DNA of 12,424 nucleotides from an uncultured Saprospiraceae bacterium (lineage in GTDB: Bacteria; Bacteroidota; Bacteroidia; Chitinophagales; Saprospiraceae). Below are positions 6,063 through 11,997 of this stretch, in pieces. The position numbers and the translations under genes were made by a program. The notes beneath the pieces were generated by a model, which was not told the origin of the DNA, ran no database searches, and saw only the letters and a list, made by a program, of their open reading frames with translations. Every line of letters begins with the position of its first letter. Within the stretch, counting starts at the first letter, position 1. The DNA lies in assembly GCA_937864255.1 (NCBI GenBank), contig CALMIT010000351.1, forward strand, positions 1-12,424, written 5' to 3'.

Positions 6063-7886
6063 ATGGTTTTCAAAAAATTGATCATGGCAAAATCCGGCTC
6101 CAAAAAAACTGGCAAATCCAACGTTGACTCAAAAGTTGTTCCGAAGGCAGGTTTTCAATCAAAATTTCCGCTGTCGCCCGCGGTCAAATGGATGATTGCC
6201 GGTAGTCTCGCCGTACTTGCCATATTGTTGTATGCGCCCAGCGCCGGGTATGATTTTGTGTATGACGACGACGCGGTCATTAAAGACAACGCGTATGTGA
6301 AACAAGGTTTTGAAGGATTGGACGAAATTTGGAAAACCAGCTATTTTAAAGGCTTTAACGAAAACATCAATGCGCGCGCTTATCGCCCAATTCCACTGAG
6401 TACGCTCGCTATTGAGTATGAATTTTTCGGACTTAATCCGAAAGTGCATCATACGACCAATATTATTTTATACGGATTGACGGCTTTTTTCCTGTTTTTA
6501 TTGATGAGCCGAATGTTGCGATCCAGCCATTGGATTTTGCCTTTGATGACTACTTTCTTTTTTGTCGTCCATCCGATTCACATCGAGGTAGTCGCCAATA
6601 TCAAATCACGCGACGAATTGTTGGCTTTTTTGAATTTTGTCATTGCAGCCTGGCTGCTTTTAAAAAGCGTGGATTCGGACAAGTGGCAATGGTTGGCGGC
6701 GGCTTTTATTTTTTACAGTATTGCGCTTTTTTCGAAAGAATCTGCCCTGACGACGTTGGCTGTTTTGCCATTAATGTTGTGGTTTTTCAGAGACTTGCCG
6801 TTTAGAAAAATTGCTTTACGAAGCGCGCCGTTTTTGGTCGCGGCGGCATTTTATCTTATCGTGCGTTCGGCAATTGTGGGCGGAATAAATGAAGGCGTCA
6901 CCCTGACCCATCTTGACAATTCGCTACTGGCGGCGGAGAATTTTTCGCAGCGCGTGGCATCCAATTTGTACGTTTTGGGGCTTTATTTTTTTAAAAACAT
7001 TTTCCCAAACCCACTTTTAAGCGACTATTCGTACAGCACCATTCCGCTGACAAATTGGGCGGATTATCGCACCTGGCTCAGTGTTTTTTTATATGCCGGG
7101 TTAATTTTTGTCGCTTTACGCGGGCTGGCAGCAAAATGGCTGCCGGCATTTGCCATCTGGCATTTTTTTGCCACCGTTTCCATTTTCAGCAGCGTGATTG
7201 TGTTGAATGTGAGCGCTTACAATGATCGGTTTAATTACAATCCTTCGCTGGGAGTTTGCCTGCTGATTGCCTGGCTACTTTACCGGCTGATAAAAGCCGA
7301 AGCCCGAACGACCGGCGATTTTCTTAAAAAAAATATTTTGCTGCTTTCGATTGCCGGATTGATTGGCTTGGCGGGTGTGGTAGCTATTTATGCGCAAATG
7401 CCGATGTGGAAAGATCGCTATGCGCTTTTTGCGCACGACGTGCGGCTTGCGCCCAATAATGCGCGTATGCTCAAAAATCACGGCGGCTCTTTGGCACGGC
7501 AGGCTATGACTGAAAAAGATCCTGAAAAGCGAAAAAAATACACCGCCGAAGCCACAGAATATCTGGAGCGGGCTTTGAAGATTTATTTCAGAATGGGAAC
7601 GGGACACACGCATCTGGGTAATATGTATGCTTTGCAGGAAAATTGGGAGGCGGCGGAAAAAGCGTACAGAAATGCGCTCTCGATTGATTCGAAAAGTTTT
7701 GAAGCGACGACAAATCTCGCTAATGTATGCTACCGCACCGGGCGTTTTGAAGAGGCGATCCAACTCATGGAGCGCCTGGATAAGAGGAGATTTTCTCAAA
7801 ATGATTATTATTTGCTTTATCTGGCTTACGCCAAAAAGGGCGATACAGAAAAAGCAAATTACTATAAACCGCTCGCCGGAAAGTAG
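6063..7886 (+). CDS. TMTC-like membrane glycosyltransferase with C-terminal TPR repeats
   Basis: A 607-aa protein. A basic, Lys/Ser-rich N-tail (1-35) is followed by about ten membrane segments up to about 445, then TPR-like helices at about 450-600 (for example THLGNMYALQENWEAAEKAY and TTNLANVCYRTGRFEEAIQL). The first extracytoplasmic loop has FVYDDDAVIKDN (Asp68-70), like the acidic catalytic motif of GT-C enzymes. HPIHIEVVANIKSRDELLA (Arg183-Asp184-Glu185) and LFSKESALT match the conserved signatures of the TMTC family with DUF1736. Animal TMTC proteins are O-mannosyltransferases; for bacterial relatives donor and acceptor are unknown, so function here is inferred. ATG 6063 is chosen; ATG 6084 (MAKSGSKK) is a real alternative because an imperfect promoter-like TAATTTTTG lies at 6040-6048. 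The frame is open back to 5373, but that part is antisense to pheT. Confidence 0.85.
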   Translation: MVFKKLIMAKSGSKKTGKSNVDSKVVPKAGFQSKFPLSPAVKWMIAGSLAVLAILLYAPSAGYDFVYDDDAVIKDNAYVKQGFEGLDEIWKTSYFKGFNENINARAYRPIPLSTLAIEYEFFGLNPKVHHTTNIILYGLTAFFLFLLMSRMLRSSHWILPLMTTFFFVVHPIHIEVVANIKSRDELLAFLNFVIAAWLLLKSVDSDKWQWLAAAFIFYSIALFSKESALTTLAVLPLMLWFFRDLPFRKIALRSAPFLVAAAFYLIVRSAIVGGINEGVTLTHLDNSLLAAENFSQRVASNLYVLGLYFFKNIFPNPLLSDYSYSTIPLTNWADYRTWLSVFLYAGLIFVALRGLAAKWLPAFAIWHFFATVSIFSSVIVLNVSAYNDRFNYNPSLGVCLLIAWLLYRLIKAEARTTGDFLKKNILLLSIAGLIGLAGVVAIYAQMPMWKDRYALFAHDVRLAPNNARMLKNHGGSLARQAMTEKDPEKRKKYTAEATEYLERALKIYFRMGTGHTHLGNMYALQENWEAAEKAYRNALSIDSKSFEATTNLANVCYRTGRFEEAIQLMERLDKRRFSQNDYYLLYLAYAKKGDTEKANYYKPLAGK

Positions 7887-7900
7887 TTTTTTATAAAATT

Positions 7901-7940
7901 TTTAAAACAAATAGTTTTAAATAATCATTTTTGTTTTAAA
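7901..7940. repeat. 11-bp inverted repeat between the TMTC-like and glucosaminidase genes
   Basis: TTTAAAACAAA (7901-7911) and TTTGTTTTAAA (7930-7940) are perfect reverse complements separated by 18 nt. It begins 15 nt after the TMTC-like stop, and its right arm overlaps a -7-like box (7937-7944). It could be an AT-rich terminator hairpin or an operator. The gap is very AT-rich, so chance is possible. Confidence 0.4.
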
Positions 7941-7944
7941 TTTG
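7937..7944 (+). promoter_or_regulatory. Candidate -7 element for the glucosaminidase-domain gene
   Basis: TAAATTTG matches TAnnTTTG, 38 nt before the ATG at 7983. No TTG is found at the usual -33 distance. The box overlaps the right arm of the inverted repeat. Confidence 0.4.
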
Positions 7945-7982
7945 AATCGTTTTTGATTTAAAATGTTTCAAAATTTAAGACA

Positions 7983-8702
7983 ATGAATAGCACATCACAT
8001 CCCGGAAAAATCGGTGCTTACCTCAAAAAAAACTGGTTTCAGATCGGACTAATCGCATTGCTGGTCTATGCTTTTTTTCAAAAAGATTTAAGTTTTCAAA
8101 TCAATTTGAAAAATCCTTCCAGCGCCGAAAATCCTGTATTCGCTCAAAAAGAGCGCCGCGCCCTTGCGCCGGAAACTACGGCGAGACTTAATCACGCCGG
8201 GTCTGACGAATTGAAAAAGATTCCTGATTTTGCGACGCTCCTTTCGGCGCGCCAGCACCTTCAACTACTCAAAAAAGAAGATACGGAGGCTTATCTGAAA
8301 CGCTTCGCCCACGTCGCTGTCAGCGAGCGAAAAAAATTCGGCATCCCTGCATCCATCATTTTAGCGAATGCACTTTTGCAAAGCGGCGGCGGACAGAATG
8401 AAATTGCCCGCAAAGGTTCAAATCATTTTCGCCTGAAATGTGGCCGGGAGTGGGACGGCGAAGCAATAAAAACCGGAGGGGAGTGCTACCGGAAATATGT
8501 AAATGCCTGGTCAAGTTTTCGCGATCACAGCCTTTTTTTGAGCGCGGGCGAGTTTAAGATTCTGCATAAATTGGATGTTAAAGATTATCGCGGCTGGGCA
8601 ACGGGATTGGAGCGATTGGGCTACTCCGACGAATCCGGACTCGCCGAAACTTTGGTGCAAATCATAGAAAAATACCGGCTGGACGATCTGGATGCACGTT
8701 AG
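7983..8702 (+). CDS. Membrane-anchored glucosaminidase-domain protein (GH73-like), altered active site
   Basis: A 239-aa protein. A short cytoplasmic head and one membrane segment (about 18-32, WFQIGLIALLVYAFF) without a clear signal-peptidase site suggest an inner-membrane anchor with the rest in the periplasm. After a linker (about 35-100), residues 105-235 resemble the GH73 N-acetylglucosaminidase domain that cuts peptidoglycan: FGIPASIILANALLQSGGG, NHFRLKC, ECYRKY and SSFRDHSLFL with Cys153 and Cys168. Family members usually read LESGxG with Glu as catalytic acid. Here the position is Gln133 (CAA, one base from GAA), and NHFGIKC has become NHFRLKC. It may be inactive, use another acid, or serve as a glycan-binding or scaffold protein. 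Its stop lies 2 nt from the convergent exbD stop. Confidence 0.85.
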   Translation: MNSTSHPGKIGAYLKKNWFQIGLIALLVYAFFQKDLSFQINLKNPSSAENPVFAQKERRALAPETTARLNHAGSDELKKIPDFATLLSARQHLQLLKKEDTEAYLKRFAHVAVSERKKFGIPASIILANALLQSGGGQNEIARKGSNHFRLKCGREWDGEAIKTGGECYRKYVNAWSSFRDHSLFLSAGEFKILHKLDVKDYRGWATGLERLGYSDESGLAETLVQIIEKYRLDDLDAR

Positions 8703-8704
8703 CG

Positions 8705-9241
8705 CTATTCGGAAAAAGCAAAATCCGTAGGTTCTTTTTCCTGGATTATTTGTGGCATGTCGCTCCGTATTTGTCTTTGCTTTAACTCCGGTAATTTGTC
8801 GTAAGTAAGTCCGTACTTTTCTAAGGCGAGTCTGTTCCAAACCTGATTATATGCAGCTTTTATTTCATTATAAATGTTCAAATAAGCGCTGTACTTACTC
8901 TTTCGATCGGTTTGTATCAAGATGATCGCTTTTTTCGGCTTAATCAGCCCGTTAGCAGAAGGCGCAATAAAATCTTCCACCGATTTTTTCAATTCATTTG
9001 AAAATATCCTGCGATCCTGAACAAAAAGTTCATTGCCCCCGTTTAAGCGAATATTAAAAACGGGATTTTGTGCCGCCGGCGCGGCGGCGGATTCCCAGGA
9101 AGGAAGTTTTACGACAATTCCTTTTTCTGAAAAAATAGTAGTCGTTACCAGAAAAAAAATCAAAAGTAAAAAAGCTATATCGGCCGTTGATCCGGCATTT
9201 ATTTCTAAATTTCTTTGAAGACCTGAGCGTAACTTTTTCAT
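8705..9241 (-). CDS. exbD: ExbD/TolR-family biopolymer transport protein
   Basis: A 178-aa protein. A short cytoplasmic head (1-20) leads into one membrane helix (about 22-40, IAFLLLIFFLVTTTI) preceded by TADI. Asp21 corresponds to the membrane Asp of ExbD and TolR that carries the proton-motive-force signal. The rest is a periplasmic domain, ending with QIIQEKEPTDF as in Bacteroidota ExbD proteins. With ExbB or TolQ it would energise TonB-dependent outer-membrane transport or envelope constriction. No exbB, tonB or second exbD is present, although these are usually clustered, so its partner must be encoded elsewhere. The ATG at 9241 begins MKKLRSGLQRNLEINAGS. Upstream, CATCTTTG on the minus strand (9305-9312) is only a near match to a -7 box. 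The gene converges on the glucosaminidase-domain gene. Confidence 0.93.
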   Translation of the reverse strand: MKKLRSGLQRNLEINAGSTADIAFLLLIFFLVTTTIFSEKGIVVKLPSWESAAAPAAQNPVFNIRLNGGNELFVQDRRIFSNELKKSVEDFIAPSANGLIKPKKAIILIQTDRKSKYSAYLNIYNEIKAAYNQVWNRLALEKYGLTYDKLPELKQRQIRSDMPQIIQEKEPTDFAFSE

Positions 9242-9332
9242 AAATTTGGCTTTATACGTTTATTATTTTGTTCAGATGAATTTGGTTTTCATTTAGGTGT
9301 TTACCAAAGATGTTGTCAGTGTTAATTTTTCG

Positions 9333-9360
9333 TACTTTAACTCTAACAAACTACTTTAAC
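9333..9360. repeat. 9-bp direct repeat upstream of the small-ORF promoter
   Basis: TACTTTAAC occurs at 9333-9341 and again at 9352-9360, a 19-nt period (about two helical turns). The second copy ends just before the -33 TTG at 9362. The position suits a transcription-factor site, but no regulator is identified. Confidence 0.4.
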
Positions 9361-9361
9361 G

Positions 9362-9392
9362 TTGGCGCGGTATTTGTTAAACATTAATTTTG
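9362..9392 (+). promoter_or_regulatory. Bacteroidota-type promoter of the small membrane-protein gene
   Basis: TTG (9362-9364), a 20-nt spacer and TAATTTTG (9385-9392) match the -33/-7 pattern. A transcript start near 9399 would leave a leader of about 35 nt before the ATG at 9434. Confidence 0.6.
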
Positions 9393-9433
9393 CTTCCATG
9401 AAATAATTTCCTAACACCCCAAAAATCGAAGAG

Positions 9434-9601
9434 ATGAACACCGCAGAGAATACACAAATGGATAAAAAATTATCTACATCCAAAGAACCGGCTTACTCAA
9501 TTGATCTCGTTCTTGTCTTTATTATTTTCATAGCCTGTTGCTTTATTTCCTTTATGAAGGAGCCATCCATCCTAGATTCCATCCGGCATATTGCACCATA
9601 A
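9434..9601 (+). CDS. Small single-pass membrane protein (hypothetical)
   Basis: A 55-aa ORF: MNTAENTQMDKKLSTSKEP, then one hydrophobic helix at about 23-41 (IDLVLVFIIFIACCFISFM) with two adjacent Cys (35-36), then a short tail KEPSILDSIRHIAP. I do not recognise a family. Support for a real gene: a well-spaced promoter 42 nt upstream, a direct repeat before it, a purine-rich stretch (GAAGAG) touching the ATG, and a soluble-head/helix/tail layout typical of small membrane proteins. It sits in what would otherwise be a 400-nt gap between exbD and the acyltransferase gene. Its last codons overlap the -33 region of the acyltransferase promoter. It might modulate a membrane enzyme, but nothing here shows which. 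It could also be a chance ORF. Confidence 0.55.
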   Translation: MNTAENTQMDKKLSTSKEPAYSIDLVLVFIIFIACCFISFMKEPSILDSIRHIAP

Positions 9602-9620
9602 AAAGTCCGTAGTATATTTG
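9591..9620 (+). promoter_or_regulatory. Bacteroidota-type promoter of the acyltransferase gene
   Basis: TTG (9591-9593), a 19-nt spacer and TATATTTG (9613-9620) match -33/-7 well. The stop codon of the small ORF (9599-9601) falls inside the spacer. A start near 9627 leaves about 15 nt before the ATG at 9642, which argues against an upstream start for the acyltransferase. Confidence 0.65.
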
Positions 9621-9641
9621 GCTTTTTATGAATCCGCGCCG

Positions 9642-10385
9642 ATGAATTTTCTGAGAGCAACATTCAGATTAGTTTCGATCGTTTTTGTTACTGCCTGGTT
9701 TTTGATTCCCCTGATCATTGCACAATGGCTCAAAGGGTACAGCGCTGATCGCGCTTTACAGACCCGGCTTCGCGCTGCCCGGCTGGTTTTAAAATTGCTG
9801 GGCGTGAAAATCACACTGGCGGGGCAACTCCCTCAAGGCGCTTTTGTATTTATCGGCAATCACAGGTCGTATTTTGATCCCGTTGTCGCGCTAAAATTTA
9901 TAAAAGCATTCCCTGTCGCAAAAGCAGAAGTACAAAGTTGGCCGCTGATTGGTTTTGCGGTGAAGGCTACGGGCGTTTTGTTTGTAAAAAGAGAAAATAA
10001 ACAGAGCAGGAAAAACGCGCTGGATGGACTGACGGAGTTTATAAAAACGGGTCATTCTGTTTTGGTTTATCCCGAAGGCACGACGACAGATTTGCCCAAA
10101 ACCGTTGAATTCAGACGGGGAGCATTTCAGATGGCGTCGCGCGGAGGGTTCGGTATCGTGCCTATGGCGATTGAGTACAAGAACCCGGCGGATGCCTGGA
10201 TTGGCGACGATACTTTTATTCCCCATTTTTTTCGCTGTTTCGGCAAGCCTGTTACTGAGGTGAAAATTGCTTTTGGGCCGGCTTTGTACGGCGAAGACGG
10301 CGAAAAATTACTTCGGGAAGTACAATTTTGGATTGACTCAAAATTGGCGGAATTTCGGCGTGAGTGGAACCTCCCGCTGTCCTGA
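9642..10385 (+). CDS. 1-acyl-sn-glycerol-3-phosphate acyltransferase (PlsC family)
   Basis: A 247-aa protein. An N-terminal membrane helix (about 9-27) is followed by a PlsC-type acyltransferase domain. Motif I is NHRSYFD (His74, Asp79, the HX4D catalytic pair). A motif II-like stretch is GVLFVKRENKQSR, and motif III is VYPEGTTT (Glu145-Gly146). These transfer an acyl chain to lysophosphatidic acid, giving phosphatidic acid at the inner membrane. The exact acceptor could differ, as the family also includes lipid-modifying relatives. The frame is open back to a TTG at 9591, but that TTG is the -33 element of a good promoter, so the ATG at 9642 (MNFLRATFRL) is chosen. Its TGA directly abuts the stop of the convergent DUF5691-like gene. 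Confidence 0.93.
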   Translation: MNFLRATFRLVSIVFVTAWFLIPLIIAQWLKGYSADRALQTRLRAARLVLKLLGVKITLAGQLPQGAFVFIGNHRSYFDPVVALKFIKAFPVAKAEVQSWPLIGFAVKATGVLFVKRENKQSRKNALDGLTEFIKTGHSVLVYPEGTTTDLPKTVEFRRGAFQMASRGGFGIVPMAIEYKNPADAWIGDDTFIPHFFRCFGKPVTEVKIAFGPALYGEDGEKLLREVQFWIDSKLAEFRREWNLPLS

Positions 10386-11906
10386 TCAGATTGTGAAATT
10401 TTCTACCGCTGCCCGCATATCTTTCCTGAATTTTAAAATAGAAACAAATCTCGCCACGTCCGCCTCCCAAAATTGCGCGTTGGGCGTTCCGAAATTCCAT
10501 TTTTCAGTTAACTCTTCCGGCAAATCCGCCGGAACGCGATAAGCAAGATTTTCCAGCAGTTCGCGGTAGTGCCAGGCTTGCCAGGTAAATGGCTGCGGCA
10601 TTTCCAGCCAGCTTTTAAAGTTGCTGATTAAAATCGCAGAAACTTGCTCATCAAGCCGCTCATTAGAATGTCTGATCAAAAAACACAAAGCCGAATTCTC
10701 GTCAAGCAGGTCTTTATTGTCCCGGATTTGCCGGAGTATGGCTGAGTTTAAATTTTTTAAAAAAATACTTTCCGAAAAATCTTTCATCGGAAGGTTTTGC
10801 CAACATCGCTGTTCTTCATTTTGAAGCCAATAATTTAGTAAAAGCGCCTGCCACTTTTCGGATGGATGGCGCAAGGCTGAGCGAATGAGCGCGAGCAGCG
10901 GCATTTCAATATTTTTTTCTTGCATGAAGGCTGTAAAAATTTCGTCAGCTGATTTTTTAAAAACCAGTTCCAACTTTTCTGCCGGAATTTTTTCGATAAC
11001 CTGAAAAATCAATCCTGTTTTTAAACCCGCCTTTGCGTAATCCGCGCTGAGAAAAATGCCGTCGCGCTCCATTTCGGCATCCGGTTTTTCGGGGGCTTGC
11101 AGCCCGAATGTTCCGTTCTCCCATTTTATCCACTGCGCAAGTCTTTCCAGATACCGTCCGGTCAGCGCAGATTCCGGGATGTCTGCCAATAAGTCGGCCG
11201 CCAATTGCCGGATTTCTTTGCGGCGGTCGTCCAGACATTTTTCCAAAAAAGATTCGTCGGATTTTGAAATCCCGGCTTTTAATTCTTTCAAAAAATGCGC
11301 TCTTTCCTGCCAGGCGTCTTGCTGCCAGGTGCTTTGAATGAGTTGCAAGGCCGTTTCCGGTGCTGTGTTCCGAAGATTTTTTAAAACTGCAAGTCGTTGA
11401 TTGTGAGCAGCTTGCGCCCATTCAAAATCATTATCTTTTGAAAACAACGCTTGCCAGTCGGGATGTTGCGCTGCCAGCCATTTTCCCGTGGCGCCGGCGA
11501 CGGGTAGAACCAGGTTTCTCCAAAAATCATTTTGCAGCGCCATTTCCAGCAATTCGGGCAGCACCGCCCGTGGCACATTTTGACTTTTGCTTTTTAAAAG
11601 CCGTAATAATTCGGGCAATGCTTTTGTGTAAGTACCTCTGAGCATGGCGTCGAAGAAAAATATCAGCGCGGGATTTTCTTTTTCCATGTCCGGCAGATTC
11701 AGCGGCTCCGGTGTGGAAATAGTTGTCCGGTAGGTTTTGGTTTTTAGCAGCAGAGACAGCAAGCTCGCCGCGTTGAGTATTTCTTTTTCGGGTATTTCAT
11801 CTTCGATTTTGTGTTGCCTCAGCCAGTTTTGTAATTCACTTTCCGGCGCTACCCGTTCGGCGCCGAGCAATAAATTTTTCAACACAACCTGCCAGAGATT
11901 TTCCAT
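10386..11906 (-). CDS. DUF5691-like helical repeat protein
   Basis: A 506-aa soluble, mostly alpha-helical protein without signal peptide or membrane segment. The N-terminus (MENLWQVVLKNLLLGAERV) and the middle block (HFLKELKAGISKSDESFLEK, then CLDDRRKEIRQLAADLLADI and PESALTGRYLERL, about 205-255) fit my memory of the DUF5691 family. That block looks HEAT-like, and the protein is rich in Trp and Leu. In other bacteria DUF5691 genes often sit with SWIM zinc-finger, MoxR-type AAA+ ATPase and VWA-domain genes. None of these is next to it here, though more distant sites cannot be seen. Function is unknown. The gene diverges from the DAHP synthase gene across 91 nt and converges on plsC with zero spacing. 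The best upstream motif is TAATTTTC on the minus strand, one mismatch from the -7 consensus. Confidence 0.75.
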   Translation of the reverse strand: MENLWQVVLKNLLLGAERVAPESELQNWLRQHKIEDEIPEKEILNAASLLSLLLKTKTYRTTISTPEPLNLPDMEKENPALIFFFDAMLRGTYTKALPELLRLLKSKSQNVPRAVLPELLEMALQNDFWRNLVLPVAGATGKWLAAQHPDWQALFSKDNDFEWAQAAHNQRLAVLKNLRNTAPETALQLIQSTWQQDAWQERAHFLKELKAGISKSDESFLEKCLDDRRKEIRQLAADLLADIPESALTGRYLERLAQWIKWENGTFGLQAPEKPDAEMERDGIFLSADYAKAGLKTGLIFQVIEKIPAEKLELVFKKSADEIFTAFMQEKNIEMPLLALIRSALRHPSEKWQALLLNYWLQNEEQRCWQNLPMKDFSESIFLKNLNSAILRQIRDNKDLLDENSALCFLIRHSNERLDEQVSAILISNFKSWLEMPQPFTWQAWHYRELLENLAYRVPADLPEELTEKWNFGTPNAQFWEADVARFVSILKFRKDMRAAVENFTI

Positions 11907-11965
11907 CGCAAATTCCGGTTTCTTTCAATTTTTTTTGAAAATTAAAAACTTTTCAGGTGCTTGAT

Positions 11966-11973
11966 TATTTTTG
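11966..11973 (+). promoter_or_regulatory. Candidate -7 element for the DAHP synthase gene
   Basis: TATTTTTG matches TAnnTTTG, 24 nt before the ATG at 11998. The only nearby upstream TTG is 28 nt away, too far for a standard -33. The gap is AT-rich, which lowers confidence. Confidence 0.35.
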
Positions 11974-11997
11974 AAAAAGAAATTGAAAAAATTGTCA

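Noticed and set aside
9591..9641. Upstream TTG start for the acyltransferase
   Set aside because: The TTG is the -33 box of a well-spaced promoter whose transcript would start after it, near 9627.
10957..11421. A 154-codon minus-strand open frame within the DUF5691-like gene
   Set aside because: The Arg/Ser-rich translation is typical of a shifted frame, and the main frame is continuous and family-like.
11925..11990. A 9-bp inverted repeat (CAATTTTTT and AAAAAATTG) in the DUF5691/DAHP synthase gap
   Set aside because: The arms are almost only A and T in an AT-rich gap and about 50 nt apart, so chance is a sufficient explanation.
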